Assembly (NCBI GenBank): GCA_965261065.1
Contig: OZ253444.1
Location: forward strand, 1,116,001 to 1,180,000
Direction: 5' to 3'
DNA length: 64,000 nt
Source: JAKZVK01 sp965261065
GTDB taxonomy: Bacteria > Acidobacteriota > Terriglobia > Bryobacterales > UBA6623
The notes beneath the pieces are model-generated. The model made no database searches, was not told the origin of the DNA, and saw nothing but the letters and a program-made list of their open reading frames with translations. Positions 50,686-59,902 of this stretch are shown here, one piece after another. Within the stretch, counting starts at the first letter, position 1, and each line of letters begins with the position of its first letter. Both the position numbers and the translations under genes were made by a program.

Positions 50686-51977
50686 GAATCCGTCACAAAA
50701 TAACCTTGTCAATCTAGGGTCTTGCGGGGAAGGAGCGTGTAGTTCCACTCCCCGTGAAACTTGTCTCGGCGCAGCTTGAGGGCCGCCATCTGCTGGTGGG
50801 TGATCTTGATGCCGGTCGGATAACTGCCCGTGTCGAGTTCGGCATGGACTTGCAATCCCGTTCGCGTCGTCGTCGCGGCGATCAGATTCACGATCACCTC
50901 ATGGCTGATCAGCGGCTTGCCGCGCCAGTTCTGACTGATGTAGGAAAACAGCCGGTGCTCAATCTTGTTCCACTTGCTGGTGCCGGGCGGGAAGTGACAC
51001 ACCGCGATCCGCAGCCCGGTTTCGTCCGCCAGCTTCTGCAATTCCAGCTTCCACAGCCGCGGACGCGAGCCATTGCTGCCGCCCGCGTCGGCGGTGATCA
51101 GCAAGCGCTTCGCCTGCGGATAAGCGGCCTGCCCCATCGAGCGCCACCAGCGGCGGATCGTCTCGACCGCAAACGCCGCCGTGTCATGATCCACCCCGAC
51201 GCTGACCCAACCCCGGTTGCGCGCCATGTCATAGACCCCGTAGGGCGTGGCCCGGCCCAGTTCGGGAATCGGAAAATCATGCACCCGCACCTTCTCCGGA
51301 TCACCCTTCGGCCGTAGCTCCCGCCCGTTGTTTTTGAAATCTCCCACCAGTTCCCGCTTCTTCGTGTCGACCGAGATGGCGGGCTGGCGGTGAGCCAAAA
51401 AACGCTTCACCTTGCGGTTAATCTGTTCAAACTGAGCGTTGCGGTCGGGATGCTTCGTTCCTTCTTTCGTCTTGCGGTTGGCTTGCAGGCGGTAATCCAG
51501 CTGGTGCAGCAGTTCGGCCACCATGCGATGACTCGTTGGGTGGCCCCTCCGTTCGAGTTCGGCGGCTAGCTTGCGGACACTTTTCAACGTCCAGCGCAGG
51601 GGGGGATTCCGGATCGCCGCGCGTGAGTGGCTCGACCAGCCGCTCCAGCTCGCTCTTGAGAGTGGGGTCTTTCGTGACGCTTCGCTTGCGCCCGCCGCCC
51701 CGACGCCGGATGCGGCCGGGCGGAGGCCCAGCGGGCTCGGTTAACTCCTGGCGGCCACGGGCAATGACTTGCCGTGAGACCCCGGTCGCTCGGGCCACTG
51801 CCGAGATGCCGCCGCGCCCCAGGGCCAAGCTTTCCGCGGCCACCAGCAGCCGCCGCGAACGTTCATCGAGCACCCCTCGCAGCGCCTCATAACGACGCTT
51901 GATGGCTGCCGGCTCGCTCACCCTTCCAGAGTAAGTGAAAACAATTCTAGATGCAAATGTTATTTTGTGACAGATTC
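50686..51977 (-). mobile_element. ISAzo13-type insertion sequence (about 1.29 kb)
   Basis: The ends are inverted repeats GAATC(C/T)GTCACAAAATAAC, flanked by TAA on both sides (50683-50685 and 51978-51980). The single transposase frame fills the element. The flanking trinucleotide may be a short target duplication; the exact edge is uncertain by one or two bases. Confidence 0.8.
50709..51921 (-). pseudogene. ISAzo13-family transposase, frameshifted
   Basis: The N-terminal part from GTG 51921 (MSEPAAIKRRYEALRGVLDE) has an HTH region ending SELERLVEPLTRGDPESP. The C-terminal part in the next frame has LRWTLKSVRKLAAELERRGH, ISVDTKKRELVGDFKN, LLITADAGGSNGSRPRLWK and HFPPGTSKWNKIEHRLFSY. These are ISAzo13 hallmarks. 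A run of seven C on the coding strand (G at 51599-51605) carries one base too many; six would join the frames. It is either an indel error, decay, or possibly a frameshift site. Confidence 0.85.
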
Positions 51978-52044
51978 TAAGGTGGCACGGTGGGCGGATG
52001 GGACCCAATTTCTAGATCGATGAGCCCCTCGGTGTGTTCGGGGG

Positions 52045-52110
52045 CCCAAAAGGGGACGGGCCCAAAAGGGGCACTAAAGGGGACGGCCCTAAAGGGGACG
52101 GAGCCCTTTG
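52045..52110 (+). repeat. Short AAAGGGGACGG direct repeats
   Basis: The unit AAAGGGG(A)CGG(G/C)CC occurs about five times in 65 bases (AAAAGGGGACGGGCCC, AAAAGGGGCACT, AAAGGGGACGGCCCT, AAAGGGGACGGAGCCC). Such units are typical of REP-type clusters; no protein is supported here. Confidence 0.7.
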
Positions 52111-52457
52111 CTGATGCGGTCCATGACAGGGCATCACGGATTTTCCAGAACTTTATTCTCCTTCCTTTCAACAACTTGCCACTCCGCCAACCCCAAATCC
52201 CACGCACACGTCTGCTAGCCTAATACTGGGAACGACCGGTGCGGACAGATCGCCGGACCAACAACGACCGTTTCCTGGCCAGGCAGTTTCGATGTTGCTC
52301 TCCGAAAATATGTAAGCGACCTTCCCCCGCGAACGGCAGCTCCTGACGCAATCCGTCAGGTGAGGACCGTCCGTTCAAGCCCGCTCTTTCGCTCCTATCT
52401 AGAGCGGGCCGCTGAGGTCAACACAGACTGGAGCCAGAGGGCCCTCTTTTTTTGAAG

Positions 52458-52474
52458 GAACCGAGCCGTGACCG
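52458..52474 (+). repeat. REP-like repeat (AACCGAGCCGTGACCG type), copy 2
   Basis: GAACCGAGCCGTGACCG shares the core seen at 5711 and 63702 but lacks the TGAGGGAGCGG part. It follows a T-run, in non-coding DNA. Confidence 0.55.
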
Positions 52475-53063
52475 GGCGTACCTACAGAGCGAAATCCTTG
52501 CCAAGCTTGGCAGAAAATTCCAGAGTCAGCGACAGAGGCGCGGGTGGGAACCCGCGCTCCCTCAATGCCCACCGCTGTCCGGTCCGCCACGAAGTACCCT
52601 TTTGCTTCCGGCTTGTCCGGGTCTGGGGGCGGTCCGGCGTTGCAGTGAAGCCTGTTGACACAGATGCTAGAGCAGAACTCCGTCTCAACTCGCCCAAACC
52701 GAGCCCCAGCGCGAGTGAGTGGGTACGATGTCTCGACCTGATCAATCCGCCGCCAATCGGCCTACACTCCCGCCCATTTCGTTCCACTTCATCGTTGTCA
52801 ACCAACGCGCCCAACCAACACCCGTCCAGCGGCTTCCGAGACACAGCCTGCCCCACCCGGCGTTCACCACCCGTGGCGCGTCTCTGGCACTCCTGTCCCA
52901 CGGCGTCGGCGTCAATCCGAATCTCGCCACGGATCGTCACTCCTCGCCCTGGCAATGACTTACCGCGCAAGTCCCGGCCCTGGCATCGAAGGGCCATGAC
53001 AGAGAAGCAAATCTCCCCGGGGTGCCAGATCGTTCCACGGGGGGAAACCGGGGGGGGCGAAAT

Positions 53064-53774
53064 TCAGAGCTGTTTGATCAGCTCCACAGCTTCGGCATAC
53101 CGCGGGAACGCGCGTTCGTTCTTTTGGAAGTCCTTGGTATGAACACGGCGGCGGCTGCGATTGTACTCGACCGGGAACTTTAGATGGAGCATCTCGTGGT
53201 AGACGATGTACTCGACTAGGAAGCGCGGGATCTTGGGGTGATCGAACACCCGGCTGATGATGATGGCGTTGTGGGCCGGGTCGAAATGGCCAAGTGTGTT
53301 GCGTGACTTGCCGGGGCTCCAACTAAGCTGCGGCTTTGCCAGCAGTCCGCCGAAGAATTGGGCGTTGAGATCGTCGAACAACTCGTCCAAGTCATACACT
53401 CGCCCCTGTGCGGACAGGATCTGCTTGCGTCCTCGAATCTGCCGGATCAGCAGCGCCTTTCGTCGTATGTCCGTGCGGTTCAGATACAAGCGGTAACGGT
53501 AGTTGTACTTGCGCGGAATCGGTTTCTTGTAGAGCTTCCTCAACAGAATGTGAGCCAAGGCTTCCTGCACCGGCGCGGGCGCGCCTTCGAGTTGGTCACT
53601 GATCTTGACCGTGAGCCGGCGGCGATCGTCGTCCAACTGGATGGTGCTGTCAGCGTTCGCGTAGGGATAGAACTTGACGGCGACCTCGGGCGCGCGCGTG
53701 CGCGGCTTCAATTCGCGGAAGACACGCAGGTAAACGTCCTCGATGGTTTCGAAAAGCAGGGCGGTCTGGATCAT
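53064..53774 (-). CDS. SprT-like zinc metallopeptidase
   Basis: The 236-residue protein has the pattern DLDELFDDLNAQFFGGLL, then LGHFDPAHNAIIISRVFDHP and VEYIVYHEMLHLKFPVEYN. HEMLH is the HExxH zinc motif, and a downstream His lies in RRVHTKDFQKNERAF. SprT/SPRTN-like and WLM/DUF45 proteases share this layout; the bacterial members are cytoplasmic and of unknown substrate. The N-terminal 120 residues are basic and probably a separate domain. Confidence 0.85.
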   Translation of the reverse strand: MIQTALLFETIEDVYLRVFRELKPRTRAPEVAVKFYPYANADSTIQLDDDRRRLTVKISDQLEGAPAPVQEALAHILLRKLYKKPIPRKYNYRYRLYLNRTDIRRKALLIRQIRGRKQILSAQGRVYDLDELFDDLNAQFFGGLLAKPQLSWSPGKSRNTLGHFDPAHNAIIISRVFDHPKIPRFLVEYIVYHEMLHLKFPVEYNRSRRRVHTKDFQKNERAFPRYAEAVELIKQL

Positions 53775-54016
53775 CGCAGCGCAGGATAGGGCGGAGTCTC
53801 CATTGTGACACTCTGGGCTTCATCGGGAGCTTTCATAACGGCGCGAGGCGGAGGGTGAAAAGCGCGAGAGGCGGGCCCCAGTAGGTCAGATTTGCCTTGG
53901 GGGCCCGCCGTCGCGTTGGCTGTATCATAGGAGTTTCGCCGAAGCGTCGTGCACGTTGTGCGGTCCAACCAATCGCAGGTTGGTCGGCCATTCGCGCTCG
54001 ATTCACGGGAGGTCCA

Positions 54017-55027
54017 TTGTCCGCTACGCGCCAAATCCGCAATGTCCGTATCACGTCCGTCGGCTGCTATGTGCCGCCTCGCACATTGACAAACGCCGAC
54101 CTCGAAAAAATGGTCGACACCAACGACGAGTGGATCGTCAGCCGGACGGGCATTCGAACCCGCCATATTGCCGACGAAGATGTGGCGACATCCGATCTGG
54201 CGGTGGAAGCGGCCAAGGTGGCTTTGGCGCAGCGCTCTCTGAGTGGCAGCGACATCGAAACCTTGATCGTCTGCACGGTCACGCCCGACATGTTGTTCCC
54301 TTCGACGGCTTGTCTCGTGCAAGATCGGATCGGTGCCAAGGGTGCCTGGGGGTTCGACTTGATCGCCGCCTGCTCGGGTCTGCTCTACGGGTTGACAACG
54401 GGTGCGCAGATGATTGCCACCGGCACCCAAGACCGCGTGTTGGTGATCGGCGCTGACACGATGTCGCGCATCATCGACTTCGAAGACCGCGCCACGTGTG
54501 TTCTGTTTGGGGACGGCGCCGGCGCGATGCTGCTCGAACCCTCTGAGCATCAAGACACAGGGTTGGTCGATTTCTTGCATGAGATCGACGGTTCGGGAGG
54601 CGACTGGCTTTGTATGCCGGCTGGGGGCAGCCGTCAACCTGCCACGTGCGAGACCGTTCGGCAGAGGCTCCACTACGTTCACCAGGAAGGCCAGCAAGTC
54701 TACAAGTATGCGGTTCGGAAAATGTCGGAAGTGTGTGTTTCGCTTCTCGAGCGCAACGGCCTGACCCCGGACGACGTGGATGTTCTGTTGCTGCACCAAG
54801 CCAACGGCCGCATCGTGAATGCGGTGGCGCAGCGCCTGGGAATCGCATCCGAAAAAGCGGTCCTCATCATCGACCGCTACGGCAACACCACCGGCGCGAC
54901 GATTCCCCTCGCCACACGTGAAGCCATCGAGACGGGCAAGCTCAAGAAGGGTGATCTTGCCTTGATGGCCGCTGTCGGCGCGGGTCTCACGGTCGGCGCG
55001 GCACTGTGGCGCTGGGACGATGAATAG
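54017..55027 (+). CDS. fabH: 3-oxoacyl-ACP synthase III
   Basis: FabH starts fatty-acid synthesis by condensing acetyl-CoA with malonyl-ACP. The 336-residue protein has the catalytic triad Cys119 (IAACSGLLYGL), His260 (LLLHQANGRI) and Asn290 (YGNTTGATIP). It begins ITSVGCYVPPRTLTNADLEK after a TTG at 54017, which has GGGAGG directly upstream. An in-frame ATG at 53897 would add 40 non-conserved residues. The amidohydrolase gene follows after 11 bases. Confidence 0.93.
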   Translation: MSATRQIRNVRITSVGCYVPPRTLTNADLEKMVDTNDEWIVSRTGIRTRHIADEDVATSDLAVEAAKVALAQRSLSGSDIETLIVCTVTPDMLFPSTACLVQDRIGAKGAWGFDLIAACSGLLYGLTTGAQMIATGTQDRVLVIGADTMSRIIDFEDRATCVLFGDGAGAMLLEPSEHQDTGLVDFLHEIDGSGGDWLCMPAGGSRQPATCETVRQRLHYVHQEGQQVYKYAVRKMSEVCVSLLERNGLTPDDVDVLLLHQANGRIVNAVAQRLGIASEKAVLIIDRYGNTTGATIPLATREAIETGKLKKGDLALMAAVGAGLTVGAALWRWDDE

Positions 55028-55038
55028 GATCTGATCGC

Positions 55039-55908
55039 ATGCTGGTCATCGATACGCACGCACACCTATTCTCGCCCGACGAAGAGAAATACCCTCCGCG
55101 GGAGAACCCTTCGCGGCCGCCTGCGGGCAAAGGAACGATCGAGCACCTGCAAAGCGAGATGAAGGCGAACGGCGTCGACGGGGCGTGCGCCGTGCAGGTC
55201 GGCGGTTTCTACCGTTATGACAACCGCTTCATCTGCGACTCGGCGAAGGCGCACCCAAGTTGGATCGCCGGAATCTGCACCCTCGACCCGAACGACCCGA
55301 ACGACCCGAACGACCCGCACAGCCCCGGGCTGTTGGCCCGGTGCGCTCGCGAATACGGAGTACGCGGCATGCGGAGCGTCCCGGCGCGTGGCCGGCAGCT
55401 CGATCACCCCGGGGTGCGGGCGCTGTGGAAGACGGCGCTCGACAACGGGATCGTCATCAACCTGCTCACCGGCCACGAGCTAGCCGATCAAGCCGACCAC
55501 CTGTTGAGCGATTTCCCCGATCTGCCGGTGGCACTCGATCATGCCCTGCGGCTGCAAGCCGACGGTCCCGTTGAGGGGACGCTCGACGCGCTGGCCAAAC
55601 TCTCCAAACGCAAGAACTGCCATGTCAAGATGTCGTTCATCGGCAATGGTCCCAAGGGCTGCTCGGACGGTTACCCTTGCCGCGGCTTTCACGAAGTCGT
55701 GATGAAGGTGATCGACTTGTTCGGCCCCGAACGCTGCGCCTGGGGAGCCCACTTTCCTCTTGAGAAGTACTCACCCGCCCTGACCTATGCCCAGCACCTG
55801 CGCATCTACACGGAGGAATTGCCGCTTACGAGCGAAGCCCGCGCGGCAATCGTGGGCGGCACGGCCAAGAAACTCTGGTTCCCTCGCCGGGACTTGGACG
55901 ATCGATAG
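55039..55908 (+). CDS. Amidohydrolase (TIM-barrel metal-dependent hydrolase)
   Basis: The 289-residue protein has the amidohydrolase-2 start VIDTHAHLFSPDEEKYPP. A later VALDHA, KMSFIG and WGAHFPLE continue the pattern, though the usual WGSDFP Asp reads WGAHFP here. A decarboxylase or hydrolase of a carboxylic acid or lactone is likely. A nine-base tandem repeat (about 55289-55317) encodes NDPNDPNDP in a surface loop. It lies 11 bases after fabH, so they may be cotranscribed. Confidence 0.8.
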   Translation: MLVIDTHAHLFSPDEEKYPPRENPSRPPAGKGTIEHLQSEMKANGVDGACAVQVGGFYRYDNRFICDSAKAHPSWIAGICTLDPNDPNDPNDPHSPGLLARCAREYGVRGMRSVPARGRQLDHPGVRALWKTALDNGIVINLLTGHELADQADHLLSDFPDLPVALDHALRLQADGPVEGTLDALAKLSKRKNCHVKMSFIGNGPKGCSDGYPCRGFHEVVMKVIDLFGPERCAWGAHFPLEKYSPALTYAQHLRIYTEELPLTSEARAAIVGGTAKKLWFPRRDLDDR

Positions 55909-55971
55909 CCTACGGGGGGCTATACGGCTCGTTGCGAAATCCTGCCTTGTCATGGGCACAGATCTCGCCAA

Positions 55972-56439
55972 TCACCGCGCGGGAACGATGTGGAATCTCC
56001 GCTTGCCGTTGATGCGGTAGGTTTCGAAGTCGCTGTGATCGATGGTGCAAATCGTAGCCAGTGACTCGCGTTGAGCGAGTTGCACGAGGGTGGCGTCCGC
56101 GAAATCCATCGGCCGGTCGTGATAGCGCTTTATCAGGGTTTCGATTGCCGGCAGGTCTTCGTCGGTAATCGGGAGGATCGTGACGGCCCCCGACCGCAGC
56201 AAACCCCAAGCGGCCGCAACGTCCTTGGGGTGCTCGCCCAGCAGATGAAACAGCTCGGCCAACACTGCCGCAGTCGTCCCCAGCGGGAGCCGCAGCGATT
56301 GAAAGGCCTCGACGCACCGCTCGTGCCAGCGGTCCTTCGGGTTCAGTAGCGCTAGAATCGCGCCTGTGTCAATCAGACCCTTGACGTCGATACCGCTTTC
56401 GGATTTTCGCCCGGACCCGCTGTTTCGCTTGCGCGGCAA
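55972..56439 (-). CDS. VapC-type PIN-domain toxin
   Basis: PIN toxins cleave tRNA or rRNA. The protein holds LIDTGAILALLNPKDRWHER (first acidic Asp), LAELFHLLGEHPKDVAAAW (Glu), MDFADATLVQLAQRE and CTIDHSDFETYR (further Asp). The start is unclear; no ATG/GTG lies in the expected place. A TTG at 56439 is chosen, in the 3' end of the antitoxin gene with which it overlaps; a longer frame reaches 56490. The pair with the RHH protein upstream indicates a type II toxin-antitoxin module. Confidence 0.8.
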   Translation of the reverse strand: MPRKRNSGSGRKSESGIDVKGLIDTGAILALLNPKDRWHERCVEAFQSLRLPLGTTAAVLAELFHLLGEHPKDVAAAWGLLRSGAVTILPITDEDLPAIETLIKRYHDRPMDFADATLVQLAQRESLATICTIDHSDFETYRINGKRRFHIVPAR

Positions 56440-56665
56440 GGTCAGCGTCACCACCCTCCATCGTGCCGAAGTAGTTGCGCGCCGCCGCATGCAAGCGCTG
56501 TTGTCGTTCGTCGTCGGAACCCGATGCCGCCTGACGCCGCAGCCAATTCGTCACGATGCGGTCGAGCAACTGCGCCAAGCTGGTACGCTCGGCCCGTGCA
56601 GTCTCCGCGAGTTTACCCTTGGTCTCCGGGTCCAGCCGCCAGCTATACACTTCGGTCTTCCCCAT
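56369..56665 (-). CDS. Ribbon-helix-helix antitoxin
   Basis: The 98-residue protein begins MGKTEVYSWRLDPETKGKLA with RTSLAQLLDRIVTNWLRRQ, the usual RHH (CopG/Arc) pattern. The tail is basic and probably wraps the toxin (AAQAKQRVRAKIRKRYRRQG). It overlaps the VapC-type toxin gene on the same strand, the expected order antitoxin-toxin. Autoregulation of the upstream sequence is likely by family knowledge. Confidence 0.82.
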   Translation of the reverse strand: MGKTEVYSWRLDPETKGKLAETARAERTSLAQLLDRIVTNWLRRQAASGSDDERQQRLHAAARNYFGTMEGGDADLAAQAKQRVRAKIRKRYRRQGSD

Positions 56666-56766
56666 GTACTACATTGTAGTGCATCCCGGCAGACACTTCA
56701 GATCAAGTGGCACTCTTGGCGTCTTTGCGCGACACTAGCGGGGGTCGCGTAAGGAGGATGACGCCC

Positions 56767-58587
56767 ATGTCTCGGCATTCTTGGATTGATCGATCTGTGA
56801 CGGTTCTCTTTGGACTCACTCTGGCCGTCCCTGCAACTCTGGCTCAAGGCGCGCCGGAGGTCACGTTTCCCGCGGCGCGGCCGCCCAACCACGACATCGT
56901 TGTCGAGAACCGCGTTCCGGCAACGATGCGCGACGGGACGGTCCTCCACGCCGACATCTACCGGCCGAAGGGAGAAGGCCGGTATCCGGTCCTGATCTCG
57001 CGAACTCCTTATAGCACGGAGCGGTTTCCGTCCTCGCATCGGGCCGCGATGTTCTTCGCCCGCCGCGGATATGTCTATGTCTTCCAAGACGTGCGCGGCC
57101 GCCATGAATCGACAGGCGCGTGGGATCCGGCGCGAAACGAGTTCGACGACGGCTATGACACGGTCGAATGGGCCGCCAAGCAGCCGTGGTCAAACGGCAA
57201 GGTGAGCATGCAGGGCGGGTCGTATTTGGGCTCGGACCAGTGGCAGGCGGCGATCCTGCAGCCGCCGCACCTGACAGCCATCTTCCCCGACGTCGCGGCC
57301 ACGAGCTGGTATCACCATGCCTTCACGCTAAACGGCGGCTTTCGGCTCTCGCTGGCGTTTGGGTGGGGCCCGGTGCGGCAGGAGTCGCATGTCATGCAGA
57401 ACACGGGGCAGCACACCGTGGAGGGCGGCCCAGAGGCCATCAGCTACGACAAGGTCATCTGGCACCTGCCCTTGATCGACATGCAGAAGTTGGTGGGCCG
57501 CAACGCGAAATTCTACCGCGATTGGATCGAGCACCCCGACTACGACGACTACTGGAGGGGGGTTAGCGTCGAGGAGCACTTCGACAAGGTTGAAGTGCCC
57601 GCGTACAACACCGGTGGCTGGTTCGACATCCTGCTGCAGGGAACGCTGAACGGCTACACCGGTCCCAGCAAGCACGCCAAGACCGAAATCGCGCGCAAGG
57701 GCACGCGCTTGCTCGTCGGTGCGTGGGGACACGGGTCGTCACGCAAGCACGGCGATCTCGACTTCGGCCCAACGGCTCACGTCGATGAAAACAGCGTCCA
57801 GCTTCGTTGGTACGACCACTGGCTCTACGGCATGGACAACGGTCTGGCTGATGAGCCGCCCGTCACCCTCTTCCAGATGGGCAGGAACCGCTGGCGCTTC
57901 CACGACGACTTCCCGCTGCCCGACACCGAGTACAAGAAACTCTACTTCCACAGCGGCGGCAAGGCCAACAGCTACCGCGGCGACGGCGGGCTTTCGTGGA
58001 ACGAGCCGGGCGCGAACGAACCGGCCGACCGCTACCGCTACGACCCGGACCATCCCGTACCCAGCCACGGTGGCGCCAACTGCTGCGGCACGCCCACACG
58101 CATCGGTCCGGTCGATCAGCGGCGGGTCGAGAAGCGCAACGACGTGCTTGTCTATACCTCCGACTTCCTCGAGGAAGAGATCGACGTGACCGGCCCCATC
58201 AAGGTCGTCCTGTATGCGTCGTCCGACGCCGTCGACACCGATTGGGTCGCGAAGCTGGTGGATGTCTACCCGGACGGCAAGGCGTACAACATCGCCGAGG
58301 GTATCCTACGGGCACGCCACCGCGAAGGACAGGACAAGCCCAAACTGATGGACCCCGGCACGGTCTACCGCTTCGAGATCGATCTGCTCGCCAGCAGCAA
58401 CGCCTTCTTGCCGGGGCACCGCATCCGAGTCGACATCACCAGCAGCCACTTCCCGCAGTTCAACCGGCATCTCAACACGGGCGAACCGTTCGGAATGAGT
58501 GACAAGGTCAAGATAGCCACGCAGACGATCCATCACTCCAAGACGCAACCGTCACACGTTCTGCTGCCGGTGATCCCGAGCCGATAA
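56767..58587 (+). CDS. Exported CocE/NonD-family hydrolase
   Basis: The 606-residue protein has a signal peptide (residues 1-28, VTVLFGLTLAVPATLAQGA). Its alpha/beta hydrolase domain has YRPKGEGRYPVLISRTPY, FQDVRGRHES and the nucleophile elbow MQGGSYLG (Ser152). The His region is LLVGAWGHGSSRKHGD. A C-terminal X-Pro dipeptidyl-peptidase-type jelly roll (from about 430) has LVYTSDFLEEEIDVTGPIKV and HRIRVDITSSHFPQFNRHLN. CocE-type enzymes hydrolyse esters or peptides. The second ATG at 56767 has AAGGAGG nine bases upstream and is preferred. Confidence 0.9.
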   Translation: MSRHSWIDRSVTVLFGLTLAVPATLAQGAPEVTFPAARPPNHDIVVENRVPATMRDGTVLHADIYRPKGEGRYPVLISRTPYSTERFPSSHRAAMFFARRGYVYVFQDVRGRHESTGAWDPARNEFDDGYDTVEWAAKQPWSNGKVSMQGGSYLGSDQWQAAILQPPHLTAIFPDVAATSWYHHAFTLNGGFRLSLAFGWGPVRQESHVMQNTGQHTVEGGPEAISYDKVIWHLPLIDMQKLVGRNAKFYRDWIEHPDYDDYWRGVSVEEHFDKVEVPAYNTGGWFDILLQGTLNGYTGPSKHAKTEIARKGTRLLVGAWGHGSSRKHGDLDFGPTAHVDENSVQLRWYDHWLYGMDNGLADEPPVTLFQMGRNRWRFHDDFPLPDTEYKKLYFHSGGKANSYRGDGGLSWNEPGANEPADRYRYDPDHPVPSHGGANCCGTPTRIGPVDQRRVEKRNDVLVYTSDFLEEEIDVTGPIKVVLYASSDAVDTDWVAKLVDVYPDGKAYNIAEGILRARHREGQDKPKLMDPGTVYRFEIDLLASSNAFLPGHRIRVDITSSHFPQFNRHLNTGEPFGMSDKVKIATQTIHHSKTQPSHVLLPVIPSR

Positions 58588-58665
58588 CGTCTCCGTCGCC
58601 GCCAGGGCACGCGCAGCGACTATTTCAGGAACAGCTTCGTCCCCCCAAGCGATGGATGAGCTCGG

Positions 58666-58941
58666 CTACGGCCTCACCGGGACACCGACGCCGGCCGACC
58701 GCAGTGTGGCCTGATCGGGTCCCCGACCTGCGCAACAGGCGGCGAGTTGGCCGTCGATCACAACGGCTGGGACACTGCGAACACCGTAGCGCTTGGCCTT
58801 GGCGGCTACGGCTTCCTCGCGCATGTCGAGTACGTCTACATCGCAAGAAGGGCACGCGATTGATTGGACCAAAGCGATGGTGTCCTTACATGCCGGGCAC
58901 CCCGCGCTGAAGACTTCGATTTTCCGTTTAGCGTTCTGCAT
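58666..58941 (-). CDS. Thioredoxin-like protein of the mer operon
   Basis: The 91-residue protein has FSAGCPACKDTIALVQSIAC with a CxxC pair, then PSCDVDVLDMRE and GVRSVPAVVIDGQLAACCAG. Thus it has a thioredoxin/glutaredoxin fold and four more Cys, including an adjacent CC pair. A role as thiol carrier for Hg(II) or as reductant is inference from its place. It is last in the operon, ten bases behind the DF-family gene. Confidence 0.82.
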   Translation of the reverse strand: MQNAKRKIEVFSAGCPACKDTIALVQSIACPSCDVDVLDMREEAVAAKAKRYGVRSVPAVVIDGQLAACCAGRGPDQATLRSAGVGVPVRP

Positions 58942-58951
58942 GTCAGCTCTC

Positions 58952-59269
58952 TCATTTGGTTCGGGACGCCTGCAGGGCTTGACGAATCCGTCGCACAGAA
59001 GGCCAGCCCGCCTTGCTATCGTTGTCGAAATAAAGGCGGCATCCGAAAACGTACCCTCGTTTCTCCGCCTCCGAGCCTTCGAGATCAACGCCGTTGATCC
59101 GAATCGTTGGCGAGCCGAGAAAGCGCTTGGCTCGGGCATCCTCGTCGGAGTCGACCCGGATCAGGGCAATATCTTCACGAGCGGCTTCGAGCCGAAGCGC
59201 TTCCCTAAGGTTGTCGAGGGCCCGCTGGTAGGAGGGGCAGCCGTCAAAGAAGTAGAGTTCAGTTTTCAT
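58952..59269 (-). CDS. DF-family (seleno)protein homologue
   Basis: The 105-residue protein (MKTELYFFDGCPSYQRALDN, then RFLGSPTIRINGVDLEG, GYVFGCRLYFDND) matches the short thioredoxin-fold proteins known as DF-family (seleno)proteins. Those often lie in mercury operons. The active-site position is an ordinary Cys (TGC), not selenocysteine. It sits 19 bases after the merTP fusion. Function is unproven; a role in mercury handling is inferred from context. Confidence 0.8.
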   Translation of the reverse strand: MKTELYFFDGCPSYQRALDNLREALRLEAAREDIALIRVDSDEDARAKRFLGSPTIRINGVDLEGSEAEKRGYVFGCRLYFDNDSKAGWPSVRRIRQALQASRTK

Positions 59270-59288
59270 CGCCAGGCTTTTTATCAAG

Positions 59289-59893
59289 TCAAGACCGGGG
59301 AGTAGCCGTGAAACCCAGCCCCTGAATCGCTGTGACCAGTTGGTCGATCGAGACGCCTGAAGCGTCGTACTTCACTCGAGCGGTCTTGTTATCAAAGTTC
59401 ACCTCAGCCGAAGCAACGCCCGGCCTCTGCTCCAACGTGGTCTGGACAGAGGCGGCGCAACCGGCACAGGTCATTCCCTCAATCGCGAACAGCGCTTCCG
59501 AGTAAGCGCCGCTTGAACCGGCCGCGGGGGCCTCGCTGCTAGCGCCGGCGTCGGCACTCGTCCACAAGACACCGGAGTAGTGCGGGAACGCCGCCAAGGG
59601 AACGACGATGCGGCGGTTAGCCAGAGAAGAAGCTTCTGGGTTCGCTTCCGGGGCGCGGCCACACACGATCCATCTGCACATTGCCCGGCGGGTTGTTTGC
59701 GGTAGGTCAAGTAGAAACCTGTGGCCAAGAGGCCTGCTGTAACAATCAGCAGGTAGGGCCGTAGGTCCTCCAAAAGAGCCGCTGCACCGAATGTGCCCAA
59801 GCCAATCCCAATAGCGGCAACGGGCCCAATACAGCACAGCGATGCGAGTCCAGCCGTGAGTACCGAGACGGCAGTAAGAGCTTTGCTGATCAT
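59289..59893 (-). pseudogene. merTP: Mercuric transport fusion MerT-MerP, frameshifted
   Basis: The first part from ATG 59893 is MerT-like: three hydrophobic helices, the first with the vicinal pair Cys20-Cys21 (SLCCIGPVAAIGIG). The second part, one frame off, begins IVVPLAAFPHYSGVL and ends in a MerP-like HMA domain with IEGMTCAGCAASVQTTL. A base seems to be missing near 59611 (read GCCGC-ATCGTC). Repaired, it gives a fused transporter plus Hg-binding domain. If the shift is real only MerT without the last helix and domain is made. Confidence 0.82.
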
Positions 59894-59902
59894 GTTTCTC
59901 CT

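Larger units (their letters stand above)
51981..53063. other. 1.1 kb non-coding, repeat-rich region
   Basis: Beyond the ISAzo13 element no gene is convincing up to 53063. It contains the AAAGGGGACGG units, two forms of the AACCGAGCC repeat (52458-52474, 52696-52722), and a palindromic AGAGGGCCCTCT followed by seven T (about 52438-52455). A 224-codon plus-strand frame starting 52468 spans the repeats and resembles nothing. Confidence 0.55.

Noticed and set aside
52468..53142. 224-codon plus-strand frame in the repeat-rich region
   Set aside because: It runs across dispersed repeats and into the antisense of the metallopeptidase; no conserved domain is visible.
53771..54799. Minus-strand frame of 342 codons
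   Set aside because: It is antisense to fabH, which has its full catalytic triad.
58952..59269. Selenoprotein in the mer operon
   Set aside because: The DF-family protein can be a selenoprotein in other species, but here the codon at the active site is TGC (Cys), with no in-frame TGA.
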